A stretch of 64,000 bases of DNA from Siphlonurus alternatus (GCA_949825025.1 OX463782.1:31219351-31283350), one strand, 5' to 3'. Counted from the stretch's first letter, positions 1 through 27,432 are shown. Notes: generated from the sequence alone by a model not told the origin. A program made the numbers and translations.

Positions 1-3000
1 GCGTGCTGAGTATATAGCCTGCGCTTATTCTGGAGTTATCCGAAGTTTCAAGTAAGAATCACGAATAAAAATTATGATAGTTCTAGACCAATTGAAATAT
101 TTCCTTTTATTGTTTTAATAGCCAGTAGTATAACATTACATATTTCATCAGAAAATATAACCAAGTATGGCAAGTATAATGAAAAAAATCACCATGCATC
201 ATAATTAAAAAATTAAAATATACATTTTTCCCCTCTATGTTCTAATTTTTTTAGGTAAAATAATTAATATATTTAGATCAAAATTCTTAATGTGGTATTA
301 ATGGTATCATCAATTATCATTGTCAGGAGGAGGGGGGAGGGGGAGATAATTTGAATTTTCTCTTCACAAATTTGTTATATATTATTAAATTATTACACTA
401 TTTCTCTCCAGTTCGTAATCCGAACAAAAATATTTCAACTTTTGAGGAAGATACAATTTAAATAATTAGATCCTGTAGATTATATTAATAATTTTATATG
501 TCCAAAGTTTAATAATAATTAAAGTTTTTTTTATATACATAAAAAGTAATTGTTATTACGTGTTGAAACCACAAAGCGTGACGTCATAGTAAATCTCCAT
601 GGATTATAGTGTGTCAATATTGAGCCCCAATTTCGTGCCTCTCTCTCCCTTACTCCTCAAGCCGCTTTCAGTCTAATTACTTGGCGCGGCGGCGGTGGCG
701 CTGGTAGCGTGAGTTTCCGAGGACCATCTCAATATTTGCCAGCAGCCATTGCTGACCCTTGGGCTTGCCTGCTTGCTTGCCAGTAACCCTCTCTTCACCA
801 AAAACCCACCAACAACGACGCGCAATCTCACACCGTATATTACGCTCCTCAAATCCTTACCACCCTTCTTTATATACCCCCCAGCAAGCCCAACAGCATC
901 TTAAGCCTTCAAGCTCATGCCGCATGCTCCAACTACCCCACAAGCGTGATATAGTAAAACTGCTTCTATAAAGACTTATTATTGAGAGGTAATTAATTTC
1001 AGTTTTATATTTTTTTTTATATAAATTAAGTACATAAACCATTTTTTTACATTATAAAAAATTGTGTTGGTTTATTTAATATTATAACACGATGGTAACA
1101 CAATGGAAACACGAATATAGTAAAATATACATATATATCATTGTTTGTTTAAATGGCATGACATTATAATAGTCAGAAATATCAAATGTCATGCAATTGG
1201 GACATAACTAGCATAGTCAGCACAATCTCCTTTCGACAAAAGTGTCACAGAATCAAGTCAATGTGATGGTGGTGACCTCTATAGATATTCTCTCTTGGTC
1301 TTGATCGTCCCTGCTTCCAATCAATAATCCCCGCAAGGGGTCCTTCATGATATCGCGACAATCCCTCACCACAGCGATTTTTGTTTCGTCACAGAAATAC
1401 ACATTTTTTGGTATCACGCAGGTTCCTGATCCCCGCAGTGAAAATATAATGTCTTACATTACGTTCTACCTTCTTTTCGATGAATATTACTCAAGTTTTA
1501 TATAAAAAAGAAATATTTAAATAGTAATATCAATTAAAGTTATTTAGAACTACTGCTAGGAGGAACAAAATTTTGAATCTGATAATAATTTCAACAAATT
1601 AGTTAAATGATAAATTATTTTTCTTGTACTACTTTTTTTAACTGAGCTGTAAAGCGAAGCGTGCAATGTTGTATTGTACTGTATATGGTTGTAGATAGAT
1701 AAGATAAAATGTTATGCTCATCGGTGTACAAAAATTGTTATCCTGGTGCCCTTTTAGTAATCGTCAAAACATCATTATTAACATTATATGATTGCATGTG
1801 TAAAGGTTAAATATATCATACGTATTATATTTATATATAATTTTATAATAATACAGCTAAAAACTATATTATATATTATTTTTCAGTATAATAACAACGT
1901 ACAAATAAAGTACCATAACACTATTTAAAGCAAGCACTAGTAGTTTAATTATCAGTTCATGCAGTGAATTTTTTTACACACACTAATTTGCTATAACTTG
2001 GTACTGACAAAAATTTCTTAAAAAATATAAATTGAACATTATACGATTGTTTCTGTAAAAATTATATTCCTATATAATATAACAATTAAATTTGATTTGA
2101 TATACGATAGTAAAAAGTATGAATATTTATTATATAGTCCTACAAAAAAAAAAGTATAATCTATGGGATAATTATACTGAGACACAATAAGTCAAGTAGT
2201 AACGTTAATCTAACTGTATAACAATGAGTTTTCGTATTTTACGTAAATAGGGCAAAAGAGCGTGTTTTTTAGATTATTTATGAGACCCAGAACTTTTTTT
2301 ATTTGTTGGTACCATGCAGTAAAGCTTACAACCTTTCTAGTTCGTGTGTATATGTATATGAGGAGAGTGAGTGAGAGAGAGAAAATAAAGCCAAGAAAGG
2401 TATACCCTCTTGTTTTTCCAATATATTCTACTTGGGTTAAACTCATCTTAATACCAAAGTAGGCACACTATGGTGGTAAATATAGTAGCGGTGGCAAAGA
2501 GTGTTTCCTGTATGAGTAAGCCACCTTCTTAGATATATATCTTACAGAAAGACCACCCTACCTCTATCAGGATACGTATACTTACGAGGTAAGACTCAAA
2601 TTTCAAATAATTATATAAATATATACTTAATATGAATTCTAAAATGAACTAATTTCTTTATATTTTATTGATTTCTTTCTTTTCTTAAAAAAATAACAAT
2701 ATTATATTTTAATTATATTTGATGAGCCTGTTTGTACTTCTATTTTTCTTGTATTCCTTGCATCTCATTCTTATATATGTTGTGTAGATCTAAGCAGCCC
2801 TCTCTTGTTTGTACAGATATACATAGCTTAGAGAGAAACCACACACTATAGGCTTGTCTGCATACTGTGACATATATTACGTTACTCTTTTTTTTTTATA
2901 TAGTTTCCTGCTGACTGTACTCGATACTGAACGAACAAAAACAAAAACAACGAATATTTTATATAATTTATTCTTTAAGATACGTGCCTGTATATGTGTT

Positions 3001-3842
3001 TTTTTCAAATATATTAACATTATTATAGTTGTTTTTCTATATATTATAATATATGTACATGAAGAGATTTGTTACACATGTTTTTGTGTCTTGTTTTTTA
3101 ACATGAAAGACAGTTATTAATACTTATTAAAGATTGAATAAGATTATCATCGTATATTTTAAATTTAACATGTGCTTACTTGTTAGTGTTATGTATAGAA
3201 TTCAATGATTAACATTTTTAAAAACATTAATTAGAATACACAATATTAAATGTTAACACATTTCGTTAATTGATATAGTACAACTAAATTGTAAGTTAAC
3301 TTAAAATTTTAAATTATACGTTATACTGTTTTACTGTTTAAAAGATTCTTTGTGTTATATATATAATATACTTCAAGATATGTTTACTTTTTATTCTAAC
3401 ACCCTATATAAATATCCGTACATTAAAAATTTACGTAGTTAGGTCTTATAGTCCTTCCACTTGTGTGTAATTCAAATTGGTAAACATTTAGGAATACAAT
3501 TGTTTTTAGATAGACACGGTGCTTCTCTACAGTAACGCGTTACATTTATCCACCAAGTGTCCATCAAGCACCTGGACTTAAGTTACTAATTAACGCTCAG
3601 GTCATTGATGATAAACAATAACGCATGCCCTGCCATTTTGACTAAAATTTACAAGGTTCCTTCATTCATATTAGGTAAATGCTCGTATGGCATGCTAGGC
3701 CATGATCATCCTAGTATAGATATACCCTAGAAACGTTTTGTAAAAATTCATTACGGTTGAAAAAATAATTAATTGGCCCGATTGCGTTTGGTGAAAGAAA
3801 ATCGTGTTTTATTGTATGAAAGGTGTGAGGTTCAAATCTTAC
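1..3842. other. Intronic or unassigned AT-rich DNA left of Rbp6 exon 2
   Basis: No coding exon was recognised on either strand. The stretch is AT-rich with simple repeats. It includes a GC-rich patch at about 570-770 (listed separately) and a modest GC-rich patch at 1230-1440 whose open frames resemble no family I know. By gene order this should be Rbp6 intron 2 on the minus strand. Confidence 0.5.
570..770. promoter_or_regulatory. GC/CpG-rich patch with a CRE and initiator-like motif
   Basis: An isolated GC-rich island in AT-rich DNA. It contains GTGACGTCA near 580, a pyrimidine-rich run, TTTCAGTC (initiator-like TCAGT, about 667-672) and a GGCGCGGCGGCGGTGGCG block followed by a weak GTAGCG donor-like site. 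It could be an alternative promoter or enhancer inside the Rbp6 locus, or a noncoding first exon on the plus strand. No coding frame supports a gene. Confidence 0.25.
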
Positions 3843-18660
<14,818 letters not shown>

Positions 18661-19450
18661 CACTAATAAGTAAAACAGCTCCTCTGGTGTAGCAATTATG
18701 ATAAACTTTTACAAACTCTGAGAAGGTGACACGCGGAAGCTTTTCAAAAAAAGCAGTAGATCAAAAATAAATTTGAGCGCTTCTTTTCGATTTACTTTTC
18801 AAGATGATATATTTTTATTTATATATAATTAAATATTGACACTGTTTTCAATGGTTTATATATAACACGATCACTTATTATAATATAGTTCTAAATATAA
18901 TAGACGGCGATTTAAACTCAAAACTTTTTTATATTGTGCCGGCCGGCGTGACGCAAAAATTAACTCTTTTTTTTTGACAATGTCAAAAAAAAAAGCGCTA
19001 AAAACTCAGTTTTGATTTTTTTCCACTCAAATCAACAATAACAACGAGCGAGGAGAATCACCACCAAAACTACCCACTACGAGTAAAAAAATTTACTAAA
19101 GGTGTGTTAGTGAAACTTAGGTAGGTAAAAAAGGCCGACAAAACTCCCCGACTGCAGTGATCGGGCACGATACCAACACCGGACTGAGTGCAAGAGATCG
19201 GCAAGACCCACTGCTCTAACAGCTAGGCGCGAGTAGGGGAACCTTTCTGTCGGCGTGGAGAGGGAAATTTGGAAGGATGAGTGCCGGGTTGCGTAGTTCC
19301 AGGGACAAGTTACAACCACAGCAGGGGAAATATAGGCGGGGCTTTTTCAAAGTTGCGCGCGCTCCCCCTGATGGATGGTCCAAACAACATCTGTGATTGG
19401 CCGCAATCCGTGCGCTCCCCTTCATTGCTGACGTCACTATGACGTAAGAT
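18661..19450 (-). promoter_or_regulatory. Probable 5' UTR and promoter region of Rbp6/Musashi
   Basis: This GC- and CpG-richer stretch lies directly upstream of the Rbp6 start codon. On the minus strand it has a TATA-like AATATAAAAAAG near 18926-18937, a CpG-rich GTGACG-type cluster near 18940-18955, an inverted CCAAT box (GATTGG, about 19396) and TGACGTCA at about 19429. I cannot place the start site. A tRNA-like stretch, perhaps a SINE, sits inside it at about 19130-19230. Position and composition are seen; promoter function is inferred. Confidence 0.4.
19130..19230 (-). repeat. Possible tRNA-derived SINE fragment
   Basis: On the minus strand, TAGCTGTTAGAGCAGTGGG resembles a tRNA D-arm and A box, and GGTATCGTGCCC, about 45 nt further on, resembles a B box. 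Both are imperfect, and no target duplication was found. It lies just upstream of the Rbp6 first exon. Alternatively it is ordinary promoter or UTR sequence. Confidence 0.3.
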
Positions 19451-20397
19451 CAATAAGGGGGTGCGAGAGAGATAGTTGTACATAAGATAAAAGATAACAA
19501 TGCTAAAACTTGTATAACATCAAATATGTGAATACTAGTGACATCTTTTTTTCAGTTATTTAACTAATTTTACCTCAATGAATTATCACCAATATTTGAA
19601 ATTATAAAAATTAATTTATTCTACAATCAGGTGTAAGTCACCGCTGGACGGGTCATATAGTCCATGGAAGCATACAATAGCAATAGCACATGATATATCC
19701 CTCAGCACGTTTAACTGACGTTCCCCGTTTATGAGTTTTCCAAACTCTTGGGTTTTAATTTTATTGTAATAATCTATGAAAAGTGACATTAATATGTTTT
19801 TTGGAATAAACACATTAAAAAAAGAACTAAAACCCAGATTGAGAATATTAAAATATTGTAAAGATTGACGCGCGAGGTCCCATAATTAATTAATGGTCAT
19901 ATATATATCCATGCAGCTACAGACTGTATTATATTGAAATGCTTTATTATATATCAGGTCTCTTGAAATATATAATTATATAACAGCTCTCTCTGCCAGA
20001 CTCTGCCATAACGCCCATAACTTATAATAAGTGACTTATTATAATTACAAAATCCATGTTATATATTTTACAGCGTTTTATGATTCCACCAATAAGACCC
20101 CCCATTTTTAAATAATAAATAAAGAAATATTTCATTTGTCTGAGATTATCTGGTCTTTGAGTGTCTATAATATGGAAGAGGAGCGAGGTGAGGGGGACCT
20201 GAATCGTCGTGGAAACGTGATAATAATATTCATAATTTGCAATCAATCAATTAATGTATAGTCAAAATATTTGTGGAAATTTGTGGAAAACTTGATCAAG
20301 CTATATTTGACGAATATAATATAATTCTTGATCGATCGAGGTATATGTATAATAGTTGATGAACAATGTATCAGATTCTGCTATATAAATCTTTTAT

Positions 20398-20746
20398 TGA
20401 ACACAAATAGTGTACATATTAATTTTTTTTACATATTAATTAAATATAAAAATAGTGTAGAAAATAAGTCATATATAGGAAAAACATAAACATAAAAACA
20501 AAAAAGCACATACATTATACAAAAAAATAGCAAATAAATATATTATAGACAGGATGACAAAAGATAGATATACACAATATATAATTAAAATAAACACACC
20601 ATGTATAATAATGGCATTAAATTTATATATTGCAGATTAAATATATTGTAAATGTACAGATAAAAACAGAACATTATTTTTACATATTATATTAAATTTA
20701 ATATGTAAAAATTAATATGTACACTATTTGTGTTCAATAAAAGATT
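20398..20746. mobile_element. Inverted-repeat element, 349 bp, very AT-rich
   Basis: The termini are nearly perfect inverted repeats of about 36 bp that begin AATCTTTTATTGAACACAAA. The interior is AT-rich without coding capacity. The target duplication is unclear. Probably a MITE. Confidence 0.7.
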
Positions 20747-21189
20747 CTCCTATAATATACGAACAAACATATTTTTTCACTAAAAATTAAAAAAGATTAC
20801 AACAAATAATATATTTAGCGCAAAAGAATTAAATTATTACGGGTATCTATTAGACAAACCATATTTTGGCTTGCACAGATTAATATGCATAATATATATG
20901 AGTTAAATTAGAAAGTGGAAGATTAAGGGACTAATAGATACGCTCTATTATTAGTAACTTCCTTAGATTATGTTTCATATTTGTATTTTAAATATATTTA
21001 ACATGCAGATGTTATCTCAATCATATTTATATATATTTGCGATAAAAAAATACATATTTTTATTTTACGCCTGCATGATGCAGATGCAGGCAGCCAGTAG
21101 AGCACCTCTGTATAGATATTGCCGACATTTGTTTTTTCGAAGAAAATCGGGTAGAAAGTAAGATTTTTTTTAAACATAATTATTAATTA

Positions 21190-21406
21190 CAGTCAAATTT
21201 ATAAGATATTCCATCCGGAAGTAGCCGGAAGTGTAAGGTTTCTGGCCTTCCTATTCGTATTTCAGTGTTACAATTTCACACATATAGGTCAGTAATTCTA
21301 CTTCAAACCTTTCTGTAAAGTTTCAAAATTGTGTATTACAAACAGAATAGTCACAAACTTCACACTTCCGGCTACTTCCGGAAGGAATGTAAAATTAATT
21401 TGACTG
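21190..21406. mobile_element. Tc1/mariner-type MITE carrying ETS-like sites
   Basis: The ends are CAGTCAAATT and AATTTGACTG, each flanked by TA (21188-21189 and 21407-21408), as expected of Tc1/mariner insertion. The subterminal inverted repeats contain CCGGAAGTAGCCGGAAGTGT and its near complement, i.e. clusters of the ETS-family core CCGGAAGT. The length is 217 bp, without coding capacity. Confidence 0.8.
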
Positions 21407-22068
21407 TATTATGGTTGAATTATACAATTAAAATGTTCAAGCATATTTTTTTATCGATTAAATTTTAAAAATTTATATTATAATTATTATTATTTCTTTT
21501 TTACGATTACACTTACATGTTTGCTGACAGATTTTTTTTTCTTAACGTTTAACTACTATAATGTCTGTAATTTTCATATTTTAAAATGTAATAATTCAAT
21601 TAATTCTTGTCTGTGTGCGTTATTTTTTAAATACCGGTAATAATACACTATAAAATACTGAATATCAAATCATTTGTGTACATCATGCACGGGAACACAT
21701 GCAGGCGCGGATCGAAAAGAACAATATTTCGGCATAGAGTTAATATTGTATTTCGGGGAGTGATGGCTCGATCCTTATACATGTATAATATACTACGTAT
21801 ATAAATTGACCGCAGTTACTACGCGAGTCAAAGGAAATCTCTGTCAGATGGAATCGAGAATGAAACAAATTTTAAAATTTAGAAAATGATCTAAAACTTC
21901 ATAGCTTATGGTTTTAGCAGATTCAATGGGTCGGTTTCCTCACAATAGCTCCATTTCCGGTTTTCGTCCATAAGACCAATGCTCATAAATTTCTACTTCA
22001 GTTTTCTCAAAACTGCATGATAAGACCGATCCACTTCAAAATTTACATGCCACCTATTTTCTTGGATC

Positions 22069-22218
22069 TTAAGCCTATATTACACCATACAATTTTGAAT
22101 GCAATTTTTCCTTGCAAGAAAATTTCATCTCCACACAAACAAATGGAGTTCAAGTTTTCTTGTAAGGAAAAATTGTATTCAATAGTTAGAAAAATTGTAT
22201 CGTGTAATACCGGCTTAA
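22069..22218. mobile_element. MITE family F, copy 2
   Basis: The ends TTAAGCCTATATTACACC and GTGTAATACCGGCTTAA are inverted, with the same internal CTTGCAAGAAAA / TTTTCTTGTAAGG hairpin as the other two copies. This copy shows the clearest termini, and TTAA may be the duplicated target. Confidence 0.8.
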
Positions 22219-22314
22219 GTCTAAGATATCTGCAAATCTTGTAGCATTTATAAGGAGGCCGATTCCGAGATCTCAATCAACTGAAATCAATCCTTAAAAT
22301 ATTATTATAAGCCC

Positions 22315-22714
22315 ATAGGCCTGTTTATGAACCCTGCTCGAAGCCTCGATCGGAGTATTCTGAGCAAGTTTACGCGAACAAAAATCGTGACGTCATTTGC
22401 ACTGCACTCCCTACCTCCACTGGTGCAGCTCGTCAAGCCTTTCTCTGCTCCCTGGTGCAGCTGGTGTATTCAGGTGGATTCACATGGCGACAACGGCGGT
22501 GTGCGACGCGATTTTGACGTAAAAGCTGTGAAATTATATGCAGCGGCGAATTCGCCGCGTTAATTACGATGCTTATTTTCTTTTAATCGCCAAATATGGC
22601 CGTTAATGGATGTTACAGCAAGTGCGCATTATTCGCGTCGCAGCCTGGAAATCGCCATGTGAATCCGCGCGCCTTTACTCTGTGTACTCTGAGCAGGGTG
22701 TACGAACAGACCTC
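22315..22714. mobile_element. GC-rich composite inverted-repeat element
   Basis: The outer arms are AGGCCTGTTTATGAACCCTG, matched inversely by CAGGGTGTACGAACAGACCT at the right end. Inside is a second inverted pair, GTGGATTCACATGGCGA and TCGCCATGTGAATCC. This suggests one element nested in another. CpG content is much higher than the surroundings, and TGACGTCA occurs near 22389. No coding frame was recognised. Confidence 0.6.
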
Positions 22715-22931
22715 ATGTTATAATTTATAAGGAAACTGTGCCGTTGGACAGAGGCGAGTCCAGCGCGCGGGTCTGGGGGAGGGGGGCAAGCAGAAAACAT
22801 GTGATGTCATATTATATATACATACATGTTACATGGTATACGACACGGATAGAGTTCAAATATGAAGGAATTTTCAAGATCCAACTTCAAACCAAAAACT
22901 TGGACCTTTCAGCGATATGGGCCCATATGTA

Positions 22932-23092
22932 TTAAGCCTGTATTACGTACACCATACAATTTTTGCATACAATTTTTCCTTGCAAGAAAATTTCATCTCC
23001 ACACAAACAAATGGAGTTCAAGTTTTCTTGTAAGGAAAAATTGTATGCAAAAGTTAGAAAAATTGTATCGTGTAATACCGCGGCGGCTTTAT
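22932..23092. mobile_element. MITE family F, copy 3
   Basis: This copy has the same termini and internal hairpin as the copy 700 bp upstream, with a small insertion after TATTACG and a CGGCGG expansion near the right end. Confidence 0.8.
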
Positions 23093-23125
23093 ATTATATA
23101 TATAATATATTAAATATATACTTGC

Positions 23126-23229
23126 AGGGAGCTACTGATAGGGGGTGTAGAGGAGAACATTTTAATTTTTTTTCAGAATTTTCGTGTGAGGGATTTCTTT
23201 TAACATTGGAGGCGTTACCTTAGCCTTAA
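23126..23229. mobile_element. Half copy of TTAA-type MITE family G
   Basis: It matches the right arm of the element at 28299-28653 (GATGTAGAGGAGAMCATTTT..., TTAACATTGG, GTTACCTTA) and ends at CTTAAG. The left arm is missing, so it is a truncated copy. Confidence 0.65.
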
Positions 23230-23334
23230 GTCATATAATAAATATATATGTAATTGATGGACCCGGGGAGCCATGATACAGCAATAAAATAACTGAATCT
23301 TCAACCTGAAGAAGACTATATCGTTTAATTAAAC

Positions 23335-23431
23335 GTTAAACTTCCCCCACTCCATTTTTTTTTTATTGGCCTTTTGTAGGCAGCCCCCCCCCCCCCCCCC
23401 CCCCTGGAATTTTTCCCTGGATCCGCGCCTG
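23335..23431. mobile_element. Fragment of hAT MITE with CAGGCGCGGATCCAG end
   Basis: It contains the right part of the element at 42337-42505: the CCCCCACTC...TTATTGGCC segment, a poly(C) tract of about 18 nt and the terminal CTGGATCCGCGCCTG. No left terminus lies next to it. Confidence 0.65.
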
Positions 23432-23518
23432 AGTAATTCATTGATTTACATTATTAAATTCCATGAAGTTGGAATATAGATTTTCTAATTTTGGTACGAT
23501 TGAGCTAACAGGGGCGTA

Positions 23519-24654
23519 GACAAGGGGGGGGGGAGTTATACCCCCCCGCCCCCTTGAGAGCTGAACCTTAGTAAATTTTAAGGGAAAAATAACAAAAAAA
23601 TGGTACTCGACAGATAAAATTTTATGAAAAATTTTCTTAAAAAAAAAAACTTTAAAAATATACATTCACGAAACACATCGTTAATACACCTTTAATTTAT
23701 TTAAAATCCGTCAAGTATTATGATTATTTAATTATTTTATAATTCTATTGCTGTAGTTTTAATATATGTAGTATTCATTATCAAGTTATTTATGTTTTTG
23801 CATATGAAGACAACAATTTGAAATATAAAAAATGTCAATGTTCCCCGCATGATAATCAGAATAAAAAATTAAAATTATATACATATAGTATTTGATCATT
23901 TTTTTAATTAATTATGTAAGCATATTACTTCTTACAATAGGAAGTTTTATTATCTAATGTACAATACTGTACTGTACATATTTTCAAATTTATTATTGAA
24001 GTTAAAAAAAATCAAAGTTTTTAAAATAAAAAATGTATTAATTGTACAGTATATATACTTAAATAATGTAATAAATTTGATTTTCCTGTTTTGAAAATTT
24101 AAACATAATTTTTTGTTCTTGCTCGCACACCATCAGTATACATATATCGTCTTAAATTGTGGTCTATTTTTTTATAAGAAAAACTAGTAATAAAAATATT
24201 GTTAATTACAACTACATAATTTAAGATTTACAAATATAAGAAATTTATAATAGTCCACGTACGCCCCTTTTTCAAAAAAATAGAGCATCATGAAACTAAT
24301 AAAAATAATATAAAAGTGTTTATTTTATAATAGCTAGATGAATTACTTGATTTAACTAAAATTATTTACTCAAAGCTTTATTAAGTTAGTGCATGTATTG
24401 AAAAGATATTAAAAAAAAATTGGGTACAAAAAATATAAAATTTTAAAAATTGCAACAGGATAGGATACATTCTCTATAATAGTATTTTTATATAATTTTA
24501 CCCTAAGAAAGGGGGCGTGTCCTTGAAAAAATCGCGCCTGCGGCGGGCTTTTGGAGGGCTACGCCCCCCAAACCCCCCAGTGGGCTGTTCTCAATCTTTA
24601 TCTTGTAGAAACCCCTCCCCCCCCCCCCTTGGACAAATCCTGGCTACGCCACTG
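23519..24654. mobile_element. hAT-like non-autonomous or decayed element, about 1.1 kb
   Basis: The ends are CAGGGGCGTAGACAAGGGGG and the inverse of CAGTGGCGTAGCCAGGATTT, each next to a long G/C homopolymer run. The flanks read gagctaa and gcgctaa, a degenerate match consistent with an old 8-bp hAT duplication. The AT-rich interior has no transposase frame. Confidence 0.5.
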
Positions 24655-25724
24655 GCGCTAAACACGTTACATGCAATGTATACTGTATAATTTGACTCGG
24701 GGTGTTCGAAACAGACGCTTAATTATTTTTACAAGATATATTCCGTTCTACTACAAGCACAAAAAAAAATGGGGATTTTGAAATCTTCAGCTATAAAAAT
24801 GCTTTTTTATTATAGCCTTTTCATCATGACGTACGGCCCGCAATGTTAAATTTGGGGTGGGAGCCGTGGGAGGGTGGGTGGGCGACGCGTCGTAAATGGG
24901 TATACGTAAATGGTGGTAAAACACGTACCTTCAATGTATAATTTGGGACCTTTGGGGGGAGGGAGGAGATCGCCCCCATGGCCCATCGCACCCCCTTCAG
25001 CCCTTCCCCTCTTGAGGATACGTACGCGCCTGCCGTTGGATTAGGTATGCATACTATGCATACATGCAGGGTAAACCAGGGTCGTTATACGTACCGGTAA
25101 TACCGGTATGCATATTTATACGTTTTACGAACATGCAGACAGGCAGGCCCAATAAATATGTAAATTCAATCTTACCTGCATGGTGACTGCTATTAACTTT
25201 TGATTTGTAGGAACAGGATCACGTTAAATTCATTTTGAGCCTCGATCCTCGATGGACTCTCTATAGTTGTATTAAAATATATGCATACGTATAATACGCG
25301 CGTATACGTATTATGCACATATATGATATATAATATATAGCACGTACGGTACGTTTCTTATTTATATAGAGATTGATCGGATCGAGTATTATAGTGCGCG
25401 CTATACTGATTTTGCCTAAAATGAAGTCATAGAAATTCGAAATACAATATGCATAAAATTTTATAAACTAGCCGTGTTTCTGCTGCATTTAAAAATTTCA
25501 AACACACGTGTTGTGTTCTGGCACTGATGTTTACACGCACACAATTATAGTGACGGTCAAAATTATCAAAATACTTCGAAAGTTAACACGAAAATCTCTT
25601 CCCATATAATAATATATACATAACTAAAAATATAACAACAACATTTTTGATGGAAAGAGTCCTATAACGGCTATAATAACCTCATAATTAAATAAACCAA
25701 AACTGGCAAAAATACAAGATTTGC

Positions 25725-25822
25725 ATGGAGCAAATCGGAGCGATCACAATCGCATCGCAACCAATTTTCAACTTTCGTCGTCATACGCAGATTAAGCAGC
25801 AGATCTATAATACCAACCAAAG
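25725..25822 (+). other. Possible exon with good splice donor, unknown
   Basis: ATG at 25725 starts a 98-nt open segment (MEQIGAITIASQPIFNF...) that ends exactly at AAAG|GTAAGTAT, a near-consensus donor. No family is recognised and no downstream acceptor exon was found. It may be a real first coding exon, a noncoding exon or chance. Confidence 0.2.
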
Positions 25823-26335
25823 GTAAGTATTAAAAAAAGTTATAATAATGAAAAAAAAAAAAAAAGAACTTTTGACCAAAAGTTAAAAATCCTTTTTCAA
25901 AATAAGTAAATAAAATTAAAAAATCCTTGCATAATTTCGGGTCAAAAACTACTTTTATCACTAATGTTGGTGTCCCTGCAGTAGATGATATGTAATTATG
26001 TATGGCGCTGAAAATTTGTCGAGACGTGGAGATCTCGGTCCATTGCATGCATATAATAATACATAATTATGGTTTCTGAAACAAACAATTAATGCCCTTA
26101 CATTTTTTATTATTCAATCTCTTTATAAAATTATTGTATTTCGAATTTCTTTCAATTTCTATGTTATATTATATTTATATGTCTACATTTCAGGCAAAAT
26201 CATAAAAAAATTGATGCTCAATATACTTATACATATATAAGTTTTTTTAACATATAACATAATACCTCTGTTCATAAATACATAATCAGACTATCAGAAG
26301 AATCATTTTTATTGATGAACCTTATTTATTTCATG

Positions 26336-26430
26336 TACACTCGTCGCCTTGGAAAATTTCCCTCTTGCAGCCTTGTTAATCATCATATCCTGCGTTATTC
26401 ATACAGGGCGCACGGTGATTAACAAGGCCC
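26336..26430. mobile_element. Inverted-repeat element fragment (CACTCGTCGCCTTGGAAA end)
   Basis: It shares CACTCRTCGCCTTGGAAAAT with the outer ends of the nested element at 48521-48880. It then forms a local hairpin, GCCTTGTTAATCATC against GTGATTAACAAGGC. The opposite terminus is not found, so it is partial. Confidence 0.5.
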
Positions 26431-26721
26431 ACAGTGTGTCCAATTTTTTCCCAGACTTATAAAGATTTAATTAATATTAATGTTTGAACAAATAAATAAC
26501 AAAATTACTTGGAAATATAACTTTCTTTAATATTAACCTCAAGTTCTTACAGACAAAAAAAGAAAACTAAAAAATACTTTACAGTTTGTGAACAATTTCA
26601 GATCATGCGGGCAACAAAATGATGGTCCCATTTTGTTTCAAACAATAAATAGACTTTTTGAACACTCAAACATTTAATAAAGTACGTCATATCTGAATTC
26701 CTTATCATTTTGCCGAGAGGT

Positions 26722-26810
26722 TTAGATCTCCTTGACCACCATGCTGAACAGCTGGTGTCTAACATCAAGCAGTCTTATTAACTGTTGAGTGTTGCTGGGA
26801 TTTAATACTT
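26722..26810 (-). CDS. Candidate terminal coding exon, probably of DNTTIP1
   Basis: On the minus strand an acceptor (TTTTTATATAG) is followed by two bases and 28 sense codons, VLNPSNTQQLIRL...KEI, then TAA. The translation is helical and low in AT-biased residues, unlike the surrounding chance frames. Its entry phase fits a preceding exon ending in phase 1. Two such donors exist in the upstream DNTTIP1 gene: the exon at 30465-30561, and an internal GTATGC donor inside the exon at 29668-29831 (after the codons for AVMWSS). AATAAA-type signals (TTTATT on the plus strand) occur near 26310-26330. It could instead belong to an unrecognised gene. Confidence 0.45.
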
Positions 26811-27162
26811 CTATATAAAAAGAAATCACGGAAATATCAACATTTTTTCAGAATAAAACACTAACAAAATCAATATTTAGTGACAAAAAACGGTAAACAA
26901 CACATTTTTTACCAAGTCAGTAACTTTAAATGTCAGGTCCCCTCATATTTGAATTACTGTTTTGTTAAAGATACTGGACATTACCTTTAGCAGAAATCCA
27001 TTAAAGGTGGGAGGGGATAGACCTTGTAAATTCCTTGGAAAATTTTCAAAGTCCGACTTGTAGAATAAACTTATAGAAATTGTATTTTTCTAAAATATCA
27101 ACTTAAAATTTTGGAATCTTCAATTTAAGGGGAAAAAAAAAAAAAAAACATTTAGGTTATGC

Positions 27163-27432
27163 TATATATTTAAAAGAAAAGGATAGGGATAACCAGCAAG
27201 GCCTTACCGATCGAGAAGTCACAGCAGGAGAAAACCTTGCGGTCACAGTTTCACTAATTAGTTGCATTATTAAGATGTTTTGCATTGTCTAGATGCTTCA
27301 TCAGTTAAAAGTAACAAAAAAAGTGACTCACGGAGTCACTGCGAAACTGTGACCGCAAGATTTTCTCCTGCTGTGACTTCTCAATCGGTAAGGCCTTGCT
27401 GGTTATCCCTAACCTTTTCTTTTAAATATATA
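27163..27432. mobile_element. Hairpin MITE with about 85-bp inverted arms
   Basis: The arms begin TATATATTTAAAAGAAAAGG and run through AACCAGCAAGGCCTTACCGA and GAAGTCACAGCAGGAGAAAA; they are nearly perfect inverse copies. The central loop, about 85 nt, is unrelated. Open frames crossing it are not genes. Confidence 0.8.

Larger units (their letters stand above)
19451..26721. other. Repeat-rich intergenic region between Rbp6 and DNTTIP1
   Basis: No gene was confidently recognised. The region holds several inverted-repeat elements listed separately, G/C-homopolymer-rich transposon remnants at 24480-25030, and one possible plus-strand exon at 25725-25822. The rest is AT-rich. Confidence 0.6.

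Noticed and set aside
1230..1440. Minus-strand segment with an MKDP-like word, considered as the next Rbp6 exon
   Set aside because: The neighbouring residues do not match RRM1 (no YFxxxG or SRGFGF), and no correctly phased acceptor was found.
23295..23335. CTGAAGA followed by TTAAACG, considered as a second hammerhead
   Set aside because: The GAAA core is missing and stem I does not pair.
21712..23431. CAGGCGCGGATC at 21712 paired with GATCCGCGCCTG at 23431 as one 1.7 kb hAT element
   Set aside because: The flanks (aacacatg and agtaattc) do not match, and other elements lie between; more likely two separate fragments.
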